Below, in pieces: positions 47,139 through 58,216 of a DNA stretch of 64,000 nt. The stretch lies in contig NZ_CP009322.1 of NCBI RefSeq assembly GCF_000959725.1, positions 248,001 to 312,000 on the forward strand, written 5' to 3'. How positions within the stretch are numbered: the stretch's first letter is position 1; every line of letters starts with the position of its first letter. The notes beneath the pieces are model-generated. The model was not told the DNA's origin. It ran no database searches and saw nothing but the letters and a program-made list of their open reading frames with translations. The DNA is from Burkholderia gladioli. GTDB taxonomy: Bacteria > Pseudomonadota > Gammaproteobacteria > Burkholderiales > Burkholderiaceae. A program made the translations under genes and the position numbers.

Positions 47139-47665
47139 GCGTCACGTTGCGACAGACCGCCGAGGCAATCATCGAAGACTGCCGCCGCAATATGTTCATG
47201 AAGCCGCGCGCGGTGGTGATCTTCTACCGCGTCGTGCATTACCTCGCGTGCCGGAGCCGGTTTACGCTGCTGGCCGGCGCGCCGTTGATCCTGCTCTACA
47301 TCGTGCTGTGTGACTGGCTGATGGGCATCGAGATTCCGGTGAAGACGAAGATCGGCAAGGGGCTCACGATCCATCACGGCACCGGGCTGGTAATCAACGG
47401 CTACGCGGTGCTCGGCGATTACTGCACGTTGCGGCACGGTGTGACCATCGGCAACACCATCGACAGGAACGGCTCGATCGGCGGGGTGCCGACGATCGGC
47501 GATCACGTCGAGTTCGGCGTGCACAGTGTCGCGCTTGGCTCGATTCACATCGGCGACCGGGCGCGCATCGGTGCCGGCGCCGTGGTGCTTCGCGACGTGC
47601 CTGCCGGCAGGGTAGCGGTCGGCGTGCCGGCACGTATTCTCGATAAAGAACAGGAACCGAAATGA
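47135..47665 (+). CDS. Serine-acetyltransferase-like hexapeptide O-acetyltransferase
   Basis: 176 aa. A left-handed beta-helix (about 70-170) carries hexapeptide repeats and the conserved IHHGTGLVINGYAVLGDYC with RHGVTIGN. A hydrophobic stretch at about 48-66 precedes it. Such CysE-like proteins in polysaccharide loci use acetyl-CoA to O-acetylate a sugar of the repeat. It is coupled by ATGA overlaps on both sides. The exact position acetylated is unknown. Confidence 0.88.
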   Translation: MSVTLRQTAEAIIEDCRRNMFMKPRAVVIFYRVVHYLACRSRFTLLAGAPLILLYIVLCDWLMGIEIPVKTKIGKGLTIHHGTGLVINGYAVLGDYCTLRHGVTIGNTIDRNGSIGGVPTIGDHVEFGVHSVALGSIHIGDRARIGAGAVVLRDVPAGRVAVGVPARILDKEQEPK

Positions 47666-48636
47666 AGGTGTTCATTCTGCATCCCGGCAAGGCGAACTAT
47701 CCGGAGATCGCCGCCTACGGTGATCGCCTGAGAGTACATGGCTTCGAGGTGCTTGAAGGCGATCTCGACGCATATACGCGCTTTCCAGGTCGGCATGCCT
47801 GCATCCTGTGGTGCATCATGGGTTTCTATCGCGTGCTGCCGCCCGCACGGTTCGTGATCCACGATTATCGGTCGCTGTCGGTGGGCCGGCTGGCCGCCGT
47901 GAAGGATCGGGTGAAGCGCGTGCTGAACGTGCGGCCCGACCTGCGCATATTTCAAAACGAACGGATGCGCACCGCGATGGCGTTTCGCGACGGCGTGAGC
48001 GAACTGTTGTTGCCGATGGGTGTTCCGGACTGGCTCTTCGATCCGGCCGACGCTCATGTCGATGCCGCCGGATCGAGCGGGCGCGACACCGGGCGCGCAC
48101 CTTCCGCACGGTTCTGCTATATCGGCGAAATGAGCCGCGAGCGCGGCTTTCACCGGGTGCTGGCCGCGTACCGCGACGCACGGCGCGATGCGTCGGACAC
48201 GCTGGTCCTGGTTGGCGCGCCGGAGCCAGGAATCCGGACGGAATTCGCCGACACGCCGGGTATCCGTTTCGTCGGGCGCGTACCGCAGCCCGACGCGATG
48301 CGCATCGTCCGCGACAGTGAATATGCGGTCTGCTTCTTTCCATATCACCGGCCACATTGCTTCCAGACGCCCACGAAGCTACTCGAATATGCATCTCTGG
48401 GCAAGAAGATAGTGTGTAACGACGCGCCATCGAATATTCGCACTGCGAATGAGTTGGGCGTGCAATGCCACTTCACCGGCGAGACGATCTTCGACGAATT
48501 GTTTCCAGTGTCGAGAATCCGCGCGGTTCGTCCCGACCCGGCCGCGATGAGATCGCTCGAATGGGGGCGTGTCATCGAGAGGTCGGGGGTGCTCGCCCAT
48601 ATCGATGCGGCAGCGGGGCGCCGTTCCTGTGTCTGA
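47662..48636 (+). CDS. Family-1/4-like GT-B glycosyltransferase
   Basis: 324 aa, on the short side for GT-B. The C-terminal half has the GT4 pattern: FCYIGEMSRERGFHRVLAAY, LVLVGAPEPG, IRFVGRVPQPDAM and FQTPTKLLEYASLGKKIVC, the last being the E-x7-E-like region with the first Glu replaced by Gln. The N-terminal acceptor domain is poorly conserved. It is translationally coupled to the acetyltransferase gene. It probably adds one hexose to the lipid-linked repeat. Confidence 0.83.
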   Translation: MKVFILHPGKANYPEIAAYGDRLRVHGFEVLEGDLDAYTRFPGRHACILWCIMGFYRVLPPARFVIHDYRSLSVGRLAAVKDRVKRVLNVRPDLRIFQNERMRTAMAFRDGVSELLLPMGVPDWLFDPADAHVDAAGSSGRDTGRAPSARFCYIGEMSRERGFHRVLAAYRDARRDASDTLVLVGAPEPGIRTEFADTPGIRFVGRVPQPDAMRIVRDSEYAVCFFPYHRPHCFQTPTKLLEYASLGKKIVCNDAPSNIRTANELGVQCHFTGETIFDELFPVSRIRAVRPDPAAMRSLEWGRVIERSGVLAHIDAAAGRRSCV

Positions 48637-48691
48637 GTCGCCATCCGCCGTTGTTGCGCGACGGCCGTTACCTCATGGAATCCGGATCCCG

Positions 48692-49774
48692 ATGAAGATC
48701 GTCCACATAGTTGAATCCAGCGCGACGGGCACATTGTCGATGGTGCGCCTGATCGCGAATCGCCTGGCGCGTGAAGGCCACAAGGTGCATATCGTCTACT
48801 CGCTCCGCCCGAACACGCCGCCCGAGCTCGCCGCGATGTTCGATGCGCGGGTATCGCTGCATCATGTCCAGATGAAGGAAGCGGGCTTGCTGCGAACCGT
48901 CGTGCAATTGCGTGCGGCGCTCAACGAGATCGAGCCGGACGTCGTCCATCTGCATTCGTCGTTCGCCGGGTTCCTTGGACGATTGTCGACGCTGTTCGCC
49001 TTGCCGAACGCGGCGTTCTTTTATAGCCCGCACTGCATCTCGTTCATGCGGCGCGACATCTCCGGCTTGAGGCGCCTGGTATTCGTCGGCCTCGAATGGA
49101 TCGCGAGCGTTCGTAAATGCCTTTATGTGGCGTGCTCGGAAAGCGAGGGGAGGGCGATCCGTGCATGGCTTCGCCAGCCCGTGGTGGTGGTCGAGAACGC
49201 GGTGAGCTGCGTGCCGTCGTCCGCGAGTCCGGGGCACGTCAGGCAACCGGTGAATGAAATCGCGTGTGTGGTGACCGTCGGCGGGATCCGCGTGCAGAAG
49301 AATCCCGAGTTATTCGCGCGGATCGCCCATCGCATGCGCGCGCGCGGGACGCGCTTCGTTTGGATTGGCGATGGCGACGAGGCCGCGAAGGCAAGGCTTG
49401 CCGATGCAGGCGTCGAGATAACCGGCTGGCTGCCCCACGACGAGGTGGCAAGGCGCCTCGAACGCGCGGACGTGTATCTGTCGACATCGTCTTGGGAAGG
49501 CATGCCCGTATCGGTCATCGAGGCGATGCTGGCCGAGCGTCCCGTCGTGGTGTCCGACTGCGCCGGCAACGTGGACGTGGTGCGCCATCTGCAGACCGGC
49601 CTGATCTATGCGAGTGCCGCGGATGCGGTCGCGTGGCTCGAACGCCTCGCCGGCGACATGGCGCTGCGTCGCGAGCTGACCCGCCTGGCGCTCCGGGAGG
49701 CGCGTCATCGCTACGGCGAAGACCGCTTTTTCGGAGAGCTGGCGCCGCTCTACGCGGCGGGTGCGGCTCGCTGA
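48692..49774 (+). CDS. Family-4 GT-B glycosyltransferase
   Basis: 360 aa. N-terminal domain: MKIVHIVESSATGTLSMVRLIANRLAREGH-like opening and VVHLHSSFAG. C-terminal domain: VVTVGGIRVQKNPELFARIA, RFVWIGDGDEAAKARL, TGWLPHDEVARRL and the donor-site STSSWEGMPVSVIEAMLAERPVV (E-x7-E). It has every GT4 hallmark. It would transfer an alpha-linked sugar, probably hexose, onto the lipid-linked intermediate. An in-frame ATG at 48674 is possible. It lies 56 nt after the previous gene and 64 nt before kdsA. Confidence 0.88.
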   Translation: MKIVHIVESSATGTLSMVRLIANRLAREGHKVHIVYSLRPNTPPELAAMFDARVSLHHVQMKEAGLLRTVVQLRAALNEIEPDVVHLHSSFAGFLGRLSTLFALPNAAFFYSPHCISFMRRDISGLRRLVFVGLEWIASVRKCLYVACSESEGRAIRAWLRQPVVVVENAVSCVPSSASPGHVRQPVNEIACVVTVGGIRVQKNPELFARIAHRMRARGTRFVWIGDGDEAAKARLADAGVEITGWLPHDEVARRLERADVYLSTSSWEGMPVSVIEAMLAERPVVVSDCAGNVDVVRHLQTGLIYASAADAVAWLERLAGDMALRRELTRLALREARHRYGEDRFFGELAPLYAAGAAR

Positions 49775-51214
<1,440 letters not shown>

Positions 51215-51231
<17 letters not shown>

Positions 51232-52021
51232 CGGCCGGACGGCGCGCGTCGTGATTCCGGCTCGCTACGGCTCGACGCGACTTCCCGGCAAGCCGCTCGT
51301 CGATCTGAACGGCGAGCCGATGATCGTCCGCGTCCATGCGCGCGTGCGCCAAGCGCTGCCGGATGCCGACATCGTGGTTGCGATCGACGACGCGCGCGTG
51401 GCCGATGTGCTGGCCGCGCGTGGCATCCGTTTCGCCATGACGGATCCCGGTCATGCATCCGGCACCGATCGCGCCGCGGAGGTCGCGCGTGAATTCGGCT
51501 GGCTCGACAGCGACGTATTGCTTAACGTGCAGGGCGACGAACCGCTCGTGCCGATCGCGCTTCTGAAGGCGTTTGCCGATTTTTGCCTTGCGGCGCCGAA
51601 ACTCGGTGTCGCGACGGTGGCATGCCCGATCGGCGATATCGCGCTGCTCGACGAGCCGAGCATCGTCAAGCTCGTCGTCGATCAGCTTGGCCGGGCGCTG
51701 TACTTCTCGCGAGCGGCCATACCCTTCTGTCGCGACGGTCGGCCGACCCAGGCGGCCGGTCCCGAGGGCGGAGCATTGATCCGCCATGTCGGCCTCTATG
51801 CCTACTCGAACGCTGCCTTGCAGGCACTGGCGAGCGCCGCGCCATGCGAGCCGGAGCAACTGGAGAAGCTGGAGCAGTTGCGCGCGCTCTGGCTGGGCAT
51901 GCGGATCGACGTGATGCGCTGGCCCGACGCGCCGCCCGCCGGCGTCGATACATCCGACGACGTGGCTCGTGTCGTCTCCCTTCTCAAACGACAAGTTCAT
52001 GACGAGACAGAACCATCTTGA
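51215..52021 (+). CDS. kdsB: CMP-Kdo synthetase
   Basis: 268 aa. It activates Kdo with CTP. Nucleotide-binding motif [17 protein letters not shown] at residues about 12-28, then [20 protein letters not shown] and [12 protein letters not shown]. It is slightly longer than the usual ~250-260. The ATG at 51215 follows GGAG and lies inside the end of kdsC; its own end overlaps the start of kdsD by 23 nt. The product CMP-Kdo is the donor for the KpsS-like transferase. Confidence 0.95.
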
Positions 52022-52934
52022 ATCCGCGCGGCAGGTCTTCGATATCGAATCGAGGGCGTTGGCCGGCGTGGCCGCCCGTCTCGACGCGAGTTTCGAGCAG
52101 GCAGTCGAGCTCATCCTGGCGTCGAACGGCCGCGTTGTCGTGTGTGGGATGGGCAAGTCCGGCATCGTCGGCAGGAAGATTGCCGCGACGCTGTCGAGCA
52201 CCGGTACGCCCGCCTTCTTCATGCACCCTGGCGAGGCCTACCACGGGGACCTGGGCATGGTGACGCCGGGTGACGTGTTTCTCGCGATTTCCAATTCCGG
52301 CGAAACCGACGAGGTGATCAAGCTGATTCCATTCCTGCGCGGCAATGGAAACGTGCTGATCGCGCTGACCGGCAACTCCGCGTCGACGCTTGCACGCGCC
52401 GCGCGCGTTCACCTGGACGTCGGCGTGGAACGCGAGGCCTGCCCGCTGCAGCTCGCGCCGACCGCGTCGACCACGGCGACGCTCGCGATGGGCGATGCGC
52501 TGGCGGTGACGCTGATGCGCGCGCGGGGCTTCCAGCCGGAACACTTCGCACGCTTCCATCCGGGGGGCTCGCTCGGCCGCCGGCTGCTGTGCACGGTCGA
52601 CGATGAAATGAATCGCGAGAACCTGCCGTTCGTGAACGAGGACACCCCGACGCTGGACGTGCTGGATGCGATGACGCACGGCCGGCTCGGGCTTGCGATA
52701 GTGAGGCGCGTGCCGGGATGGGGCATCGTGACCGACGGCGATATTCGTCGGGCGATCGAGCGGCATGGCGATGCTGTGTTGCGTCGCACGGCGGCGGACA
52801 TGATGTCCATCGCCCCGTCCACCGTGCGGCCCGGCACGCGGATCGAGGATGCCCTGCTGCTGATGCAGCAGCAGGGCATCGGTGCCTTGCTGGTGATCGA
52901 CGGCTGCGAGGTCGTCGGTGTGTTCAAGAAATAG
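51999..52934 (+). CDS. kdsD: D-arabinose-5-phosphate isomerase
   Basis: 311 aa of the KdsD/KpsF/GutQ family. It interconverts ribulose-5-P and arabinose-5-P, the first step to Kdo. The SIS domain (about 25-200) has [27 protein letters not shown] and [10 protein letters not shown]; two CBS domains follow (about 205-311). It is a little shorter than LPS KdsD (about 328). Its start overlaps kdsB. It is the last gene of the + strand run. Confidence 0.95.
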   Translation: MTRQNHLESARQVFDIESRALAGVAARLDASFEQAVELILASNGRVVVCGMGKSGIVGRKIAATLSSTGTPAFFMHPGEAYHGDLGMVTPGDVFLAISNSGETDEVIKLIPFLRGNGNVLIALTGNSASTLARAARVHLDVGVEREACPLQLAPTASTTATLAMGDALAVTLMRARGFQPEHFARFHPGGSLGRRLLCTVDDEMNRENLPFVNEDTPTLDVLDAMTHGRLGLAIVRRVPGWGIVTDGDIRRAIERHGDAVLRRTAADMMSIAPSTVRPGTRIEDALLLMQQQGIGALLVIDGCEVVGVFKK

Positions 52935-52996
52935 GCGGGCTCGATGTCCACGCACCTCGCCAGGCACCCGCGAGTCGCGCCTGGCGCCGGCCAGGC

Positions 52997-54199
52997 TTAC
53001 TGCAGGTTTTGCGTCAGGGCCTGGCTGTCGGTGTTTTGACGGAACTGGCGCACACGCAGGAAGGTGATGAAATTCGAGTCGTGCTGGCTCGCCGCGCCGC
53101 CTTCCTGGTCGTCGAACGCGACGCGCAGCACGGCGATGATGTCGCTGCCGTCGAACTGCCAGTCGGCGTACTGGAAGCCGTGCCGCTTCATGTCCTCGTG
53201 CTGCAGCAGGAGGCGGTGCGCGGTCCACTGCCGTAGATCGGGCGATGACAGCAGAACCAGCGTGTTGCGGATGCGCTCGAGATTGACGCGCCCGGCACTG
53301 TCTGGCACCGCGTTCGTGATGGTCCAGTATCGCTTCGATTGCGGGTCGAAGCGGATCGTGAATTTCTTCCCGGCACCGGGCAAGTCGACAAAATCGCGCG
53401 CCGGGTCGAACGACAGAGTGCGGCCTTCGTCGCGGGTCGCCACCAGCGCGGCCTTTTCCCGGCCGTTTGCGGTGTTCACCCGCAGCATGACGACGGGAGT
53501 GTCGTGCTGCCGGCCCACCATGTTGCCTTCTTCCCACGACAGGAACTTGCCGTCCAGCCAGCGTTTGTCCGACGGCAGATGCGCGGACACGCGCCAGTTG
53601 CGCGCATCGAGCAGATCACGATCGAGGGGCGCGGACATCACCAGCGCACGCAGGTCACCGTCCTCGACGCTTTCGTATGCACGCCAGACACGCCCGTGAT
53701 CGGCGAGTACGGGAATCGGGCCGGTGATGAAGCGCCCCGCCCGGGACAGCAGCCCGGTGGACGCGTCGACCGGCGTGGTCCAGGATGCGCCGCCGTTGTC
53801 GGACCGGCGAATCGACGGCGTGCCCATCGCGCGGTTGGTGCCCATCAGGTAGAGGGCGCCGTTCAGCACGAACAGCGACGACCAGTATTGGTCCGGCACA
53901 TCGCCTAGCCTCGACCAGGTCAAGCCCTTGTCGCGCGACCTGAACACCGAAACCCGGTCTTGCGGCGCCGCCGGGCCGAACGTGTCGAAGCTGGCGACAT
54001 AGTCGCCGTTCGGTAGCACGGCCAGCGACGGGGAGCCGAGGTACACACGCGTGGCGGCCGGGCTGTGCGCGATGACCTCGCCGGGCGGTGCGGGTACGGG
54101 GGCGGCGTGCGCGGCCATCACGGCGTAGTTCATGCACAGCGCCGCGATGAGTGCCTGTTTCGCCGCGCGCCATGTCGAGGCGGCTCGGATCGATGTCAT
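52997..54199 (-). CDS. Secreted sialidase-fold (BNR/Asp-box) protein
   Basis: 400 aa with a signal peptide (cleavage near AAHAA, residue 33). It has a six-bladed propeller signature: two clear Asp-boxes, SRDKGLTW (88-95) and SDNGGASW (133-140), plus a degenerate one in ATRDEGRTL. The canonical sialidase RIP motif is replaced by GSP in LGSPSLAVLPNG, so it is not a textbook GH33 enzyme. It is coupled to wzy by an ATGA overlap. Sialidase-like enzymes act on keto-acid sugars; Kdo is one, so trimming of this polymer is conceivable. It could also be a non-catalytic binding protein. Confidence 0.78.
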   Translation of the reverse strand: MTSIRAASTWRAAKQALIAALCMNYAVMAAHAAPVPAPPGEVIAHSPAATRVYLGSPSLAVLPNGDYVASFDTFGPAAPQDRVSVFRSRDKGLTWSRLGDVPDQYWSSLFVLNGALYLMGTNRAMGTPSIRRSDNGGASWTTPVDASTGLLSRAGRFITGPIPVLADHGRVWRAYESVEDGDLRALVMSAPLDRDLLDARNWRVSAHLPSDKRWLDGKFLSWEEGNMVGRQHDTPVVMLRVNTANGREKAALVATRDEGRTLSFDPARDFVDLPGAGKKFTIRFDPQSKRYWTITNAVPDSAGRVNLERIRNTLVLLSSPDLRQWTAHRLLLQHEDMKRHGFQYADWQFDGSDIIAVLRVAFDDQEGGAASQHDSNFITFLRVRQFRQNTDSQALTQNLQ

Positions 54200-55389
54200 G
54201 TGAGCTGCGCGAGCGGGGTGCGCCCGGATGGATGGACGACGGGGCGGGCGAGAGCGCACCGACGAGGCTCGCTCTGCTCGGCCAGCACGAGGAACAGCAG
54301 GATGGTGAGCCAGAGCATGCCATAAAGCACGTGATACTTGAACAGCAGGATCGGCAGCAGGTAGAGCAGGTATTTGCGCCGGCCCTTGCGGCCAAACAGG
54401 GCGAGCAGCGTGCCGAAGAACACGACGCAACCCAGCACGCCGCTGGCGAACACTAGGTAGATGTAGAACGAACTGTCCCGCACCTGGTAGCCGCGCAGGT
54501 GAGTCTTCCCGACGTTGTTGCGCTCGTCCCAGAACAGGCCGCCACCGAACACGTTCGCGACGGCGTCGCGCTCGGTCAGCTCGGTCAACACCAGCGTACG
54601 ACTGCCGACCGAATCGTAGTCGACGGATTGGTTGACCCGTTGGTCATAGACGCTGTAGAGCCAGGGCACGCACGCCAGTGCGACGGCCAGGACGGCGAGC
54701 CGGGTCCGCAGCCGCCCGCGCCCGGCGAGCATGTGCAGTCCACAGAGCGCCGCGCAGACCGCCATCGATGCCACGGAGAAACTGAGCAAGGCGGTGGCGA
54801 AGCCGACGATGGGCGCGAGTGTGATGCGTCGCTGCGACAGCAGGAGCAGCACCGCGCCCGGCACGACCGTCATCGCATAGAACGACGGTTCGGAATACAG
54901 GCCCAGCGCGCGGATGGAAATCAAGCTGTCGCTCAGCGCCTTGGTCGCATAGAGTGCCTCGGAATCGGCTTCGCGGACATAGCTGTCGAAGTCGATGAAG
55001 GAGCCGGTCGCGAGGTAATAGACGAGCTGGAAGGTGAAGAAGGCGGCGTGGATGTAGATGAGCGCGCGGCATGCCGTGTCGAGTGATGACCGCGTGAGCG
55101 CGCCGGCGGCGAACATCCAGTAGCTCAGCGCGATATACGCCTGGATCAGCACGAATTTGATGAAGAAGTTGACGTAGAAATCGCCAAATGCCGACAGGAT
55201 GAAGGCGAGGGAGGTGCTGGCCAGCCAGTATGCACAAGCCGGAAACAGTTGTCGCTGGTGGTTCATCAGCGTGGGTGCGCGCAGGAAGGCGAGCGTGCAG
55301 AGCAGGAAATACGCGGCGAAGCTTGCGCGCACGCTGAAGGCGTTGAGCGAGAAAAACACCACGCTGGCGGAAAAGAGCAAGGTCGACAT
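54196..55389 (-). CDS. Wzy-type polysaccharide polymerase
   Basis: 397 aa, about 11-12 membrane helices with a large periplasmic loop. It has GLYSEPSFYA (about 160-170), a motif seen in O-antigen/EPS polymerases, and a late periplasmic loop with VDYDSVGSRTLVLTEL. It polymerises lipid-linked repeats delivered by Wzx. It lies on the opposite strand to the main operon and is coupled to the sialidase-fold gene. Its ribosome site is weak. Confidence 0.82.
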   Translation of the reverse strand: MSTLLFSASVVFFSLNAFSVRASFAAYFLLCTLAFLRAPTLMNHQRQLFPACAYWLASTSLAFILSAFGDFYVNFFIKFVLIQAYIALSYWMFAAGALTRSSLDTACRALIYIHAAFFTFQLVYYLATGSFIDFDSYVREADSEALYATKALSDSLISIRALGLYSEPSFYAMTVVPGAVLLLLSQRRITLAPIVGFATALLSFSVASMAVCAALCGLHMLAGRGRLRTRLAVLAVALACVPWLYSVYDQRVNQSVDYDSVGSRTLVLTELTERDAVANVFGGGLFWDERNNVGKTHLRGYQVRDSSFYIYLVFASGVLGCVVFFGTLLALFGRKGRRKYLLYLLPILLFKYHVLYGMLWLTILLFLVLAEQSEPRRCALARPVVHPSGRTPLAQLT

Positions 55390-55723
55390 GCATGCGCCCG
55401 ATCGGAGACTGCGGATTCACTGCGTGCAGGCGGTTCCGGCACCGCGCGGCGAGAAGCCGGGCCGCGCGGGCAAGGTGCCTGGCGGGCAGGGCTGGCTTGC
55501 GCGCCGACGCGCAAGCGGAACCGCTTCGTCGCTTTCGAGGAAGCGGTTCCGAGGACCGAGCATAGTGGCCCGAAAGGCCGGGCGAGGGGCGTTGTCTGAT
55601 CAGGACGGTATTCCGTCGTTTCCGGCAGGGTCGGCGCCGCGCAGCGGCGCGGGATGGCCGCTCGAGCCATGCCGAATTGCGTCGAGCGGCCTTGCGATGT
55701 GTGCTCTTGCGCGACGGCGGCGC
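55390..55723. promoter_or_regulatory. Intergenic region with 11-bp inverted repeat upstream of wzy
   Basis: 334 nt between the PAP2 gene and wzy, both on minus. A perfect 11-bp inverted repeat (55517-55527 with 55540-55550, 12-nt spacer) lies about 130 nt before the wzy start. With no T-tract on the minus strand, it looks more like an operator or RNA hairpin than a terminator. The wzy promoter should be in this interval. Confidence 0.5.
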
Positions 55724-56317
55724 TCAGGGCGGCAGTGCGAAGCGCCCGCACAGGAACGGAGAATACAGCTCGATCGCCGCCTGAATCGGTGCGTGACGAC
55801 CATAGGCGAGGGCCGATACCGCCAACAGCGAACCCGCGATCAGCGTGCGATTCCGGACATTCAGGCGCGGCGCTCCATGCCGCGATGCGAAGGCCAGCGC
55901 AATCGTCGAGCCGACCAGCCAGCCAGCGATGACTTCCGACGGTGTGTGCGCGCCGTCGATCACGCGTGAAATACCGATCAGCGCGCCGAGCCCCAGCCCG
56001 AGCGACACGCCCGCCCCCGATCGTGCATCGCCGTTCAGCGCGAGCACGCAAGCCATCGGCCACACCGCGGACGCGAGCATCGTGTGCCCGCTGATCACGC
56101 GGAAATCGATCGAGCGAATCTGGACCCCGCAGCCCGCGTACAGCATCTTGGTGACGCCAACCGAGACCATTCCAGCCGCGAGCATCAGCGCCCAAGTGAT
56201 CGCCTGATCCCGCCCGGTGGTCGAACACGTCAACCACGCGAGGCAAACGATGGCCAGAGGCAAGGTCATCGCCGCATCGCCGAGGTCGCTGACCATGCCC
56301 CACGTCATCGGGTTCAT
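55724..56317 (-). CDS. PAP2-family phosphatase (possible undecaprenyl-pyrophosphate phosphatase)
   Basis: 197 aa, about five membrane helices. Two catalytic motifs are visible: SGHT (about 76-79) and SRVIDGAHTPSEVIAG (about 116-131). It could recycle undecaprenyl pyrophosphate released by Wzy. It lies 13 nt after galU and so is probably in its transcript. Confidence 0.85.
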   Translation of the reverse strand: MNPMTWGMVSDLGDAAMTLPLAIVCLAWLTCSTTGRDQAITWALMLAAGMVSVGVTKMLYAGCGVQIRSIDFRVISGHTMLASAVWPMACVLALNGDARSGAGVSLGLGLGALIGISRVIDGAHTPSEVIAGWLVGSTIALAFASRHGAPRLNVRNRTLIAGSLLAVSALAYGRHAPIQAAIELYSPFLCGRFALPP

Positions 56318-56330
56318 GCCGACTTCCCGG

Positions 56331-57215
56331 TTAAACGGCCGGTTGCAGCGCCATCCGCGCGGCGAGATAGTCTTCGAAATCCGCAGCCAATTCGGGGTGC
56401 CGCAGCGCGAACTCGACCGTCGCCTTCAGGTATCCGAGCTTGCTGCCGCAATCGAAGCGCGTTCCTTCGTAGCGGTGGGCGAGTACCTGCTCGTGGGCGA
56501 GCAGCGACTGGATCGCGTCGGTCAATTGCAGTTCGCCGCCGGAACCGGGCCGCAGCGCGCGTAGATGCTCGAACACCTTCGGCTTCAGTACGTAGCGGCC
56601 CACCACGCCCAGATTGGACGGTGCCTTGGCCGGCTCCGGCTTCTCGACGATCCCCGACAGCTTGAACAGGTTGTCCTCCCAGCGCTTGCCCTCGATCACG
56701 CCGTACGAGCTCGATGCCTCGGGCGCGATTTCCTCCACGCCGATTACCGACGCGTGATAGTGATCGAACACGTCGATCATCTGGCGCAATACGGGTGTGG
56801 GGCCGTCGAGGAGGTCGTCGGCCAGCATGACCGCGAAGGGTTGGTTGCCGACCAGCTTCTCCGCGCACAGCACCGCATGACCGAGTCCCAATGCCTCCGC
56901 CTGGCGCACGTAGAAGCAATCGACATGACTCGGCTTGATGCTGCGAACCAGCGACAGCAGCTTTTCCTTCCCGCGCGCTTCGAGCTCCGCCTCGATTTCG
57001 TAGGATTTGTCGAAGTGATCCTCGATGGCGCGCTTGCTGCGACCGGTCACGAAAATCATCTCCGTGATACCCGCGTTGATCGCTTCCTCGACCGCATATT
57101 GAACCAGCGGCTTGTCCACGACCGGCAGCATTTCCTTCGGGCTGGCCTTGGTGGCGGGCAGGAATCGCGTGCCGAGGCCGGCGACCGGAAATACGGCTTT
57201 TGTCACTTTCAACAT
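56331..57215 (-). CDS. galU: UTP-glucose-1-phosphate uridylyltransferase
   Basis: 294 aa, typical of bacterial GalU. The N-terminal [35 protein letters not shown] and GLGHAVLCA motifs and [12 protein letters not shown] are intact. It makes UDP-glucose, from which UDP-galactose and UDP-glucuronate for the polymer derive. It is followed by the PAP2 gene on the same strand. Burkholderia often has more than one galU, so this may be a dedicated copy. Confidence 0.95.
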   Translation of the reverse strand: MLKVTKAVFPVAGLGTRFLPATKASPKEMLPVVDKPLVQYAVEEAINAGITEMIFVTGRSKRAIEDHFDKSYEIEAELEARGKEKLLSLVRSIKPSHVDCFYVRQAEALGLGHAVLCAEKLVGNQPFAVMLADDLLDGPTPVLRQMIDVFDHYHASVIGVEEIAPEASSSYGVIEGKRWEDNLFKLSGIVEKPEPAKAPSNLGVVGRYVLKPKVFEHLRALRPGSGGELQLTDAIQSLLAHEQVLAHRYEGTRFDCGSKLGYLKATVEFALRHPELAADFEDYLAARMALQPAV

Positions 57216-57554
57216 GGTTTTCGGACTCCATCCGTTCAGAGTAGGACATCGACATTTCGGAGGAGAGGCGACGATGCGGTTGTCGCTGGCCGATGCCGCG
57301 CCGCTCGCGCTTATGGTTCTGCACCCCGTCCGAAAATCGTACGGAGGTATCGGTTTCGGGGAGTGACCGAATCTAGGCTCAATCCGACAGTGGGAAATCG
57401 CTGATCACGAATCGCCATCGCCGATGCCGCGAATGTCGGATGCCGTCTAGGAATTGTCGGCATGACGCCGATCGCGTGCCATAGACTCGGGCATTCAATA
57501 CAGGACGGTCAGACCGGCGCCGCATGCAAGGTCGCCGTCGGCTCGGGAGCAATC
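57216..57554. other. Divergent intergenic region between galU and the FlhD-like gene
   Basis: 339 nt. It holds the galU ribosome site (GGAG about 10 nt before ATG on minus) and the FlhD-like ribosome site (GGAG at about 57545). An in-frame extension of the FlhD-like gene to 57462 is unconvincing. No clear promoter hexamers were seen. Confidence 0.35.
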
Positions 57555-57788
57555 ATGAACGGTCAGGGCGATATCGTCGACGCAATCACGGCATTCAACC
57601 GCGCGTACCTCTTGCTCGCACAGCGCATATTGCGCGCCGACCGCGAACAGGGCAAGCGTCAACTGGGTGTCACGGACGAGGTTGCCGCGTGGATCGTCGC
57701 CATGACGCCGGAGCAGATCGACGAGCACGCGGCCTCCACCGAGCTGTGTTGCGAAATCCGCGTCGAGAATATTCCTGGACGCGGATGA
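57555..57788 (+). CDS. Short FlhD-like flagellar transcription factor homologue
   Basis: 77 aa. It aligns with the first ~75 residues of FlhD: FNRAYLLLAQRILRADREQG corresponds to the NLSYLLLAQRL helix, followed by LGVTDEVAAWIVAMTPEQ and ELCCEIRVENI (FlhD LCHFRF region). The C-terminal ~30 residues of ordinary FlhD (about 105 aa) are absent, and no flhC follows. FlhD works as FlhD4C2, and this short form could still dimerise through its N-terminal core. The ATG at 57555 follows GGAG. It may be an orphan modulator or a decayed copy. It lies just before an H-NS-like gene. Confidence 0.75.
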   Translation: MNGQGDIVDAITAFNRAYLLLAQRILRADREQGKRQLGVTDEVAAWIVAMTPEQIDEHAASTELCCEIRVENIPGRG

Positions 57789-57910
57789 TCCGTTTCCGAT
57801 TTTGCCTTGGCGGGTGCTTCGCACGTCGTTCAAGGGATCGCATCCCTGCCATCTTGCTGTCGACGTATCTGTTCCGTCCTTTGACACTTCATGAAACATG
57901 GAGAGGCCGC

Positions 57911-58216
57911 ATGTCCGGTTATCGCGAATTGAAGGCACAAGCCGACGAATTGATGAAGCGCGTCGAGGAAGCCCGGCTCGCCGAACTCGAGACTGTCATC
58001 CATGAGGTTCGTGCCCGGGTGGCCGAATACGGCCTGACGTCCGGACAGATATTCGGCCCGCACCGCGCCTCGAAGGCGATGCGGCGAAAGCGTGCCTCGA
58101 TGCCCCGGTATCGCGATCCCGAGACCGGCGCGACATGGAGTGGCCGTGGTCGCGAGCCTCGCTGGATCAAGGGTGGTCGTCGCGAACTTTTCCTGATCAA
58201 GGCCAGCACCGGCTGA
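57911..58216 (+). CDS. H-NS-family nucleoid protein (Bv3F/BprA-like)
   Basis: 101 aa. The N-terminal coiled coil (LKAQADELMKRVEEARLAELE) mediates oligomerisation. The C-terminal DNA-binding motif YRDPETGATWSGRGREPRWI (about 71-90) is the AT-hook-like loop of the family. Such proteins silence AT-rich, horizontally acquired DNA. It follows the FlhD-like gene by 122 nt. Confidence 0.92.
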   Translation: MSGYRELKAQADELMKRVEEARLAELETVIHEVRARVAEYGLTSGQIFGPHRASKAMRRKRASMPRYRDPETGATWSGRGREPRWIKGGRRELFLIKASTG

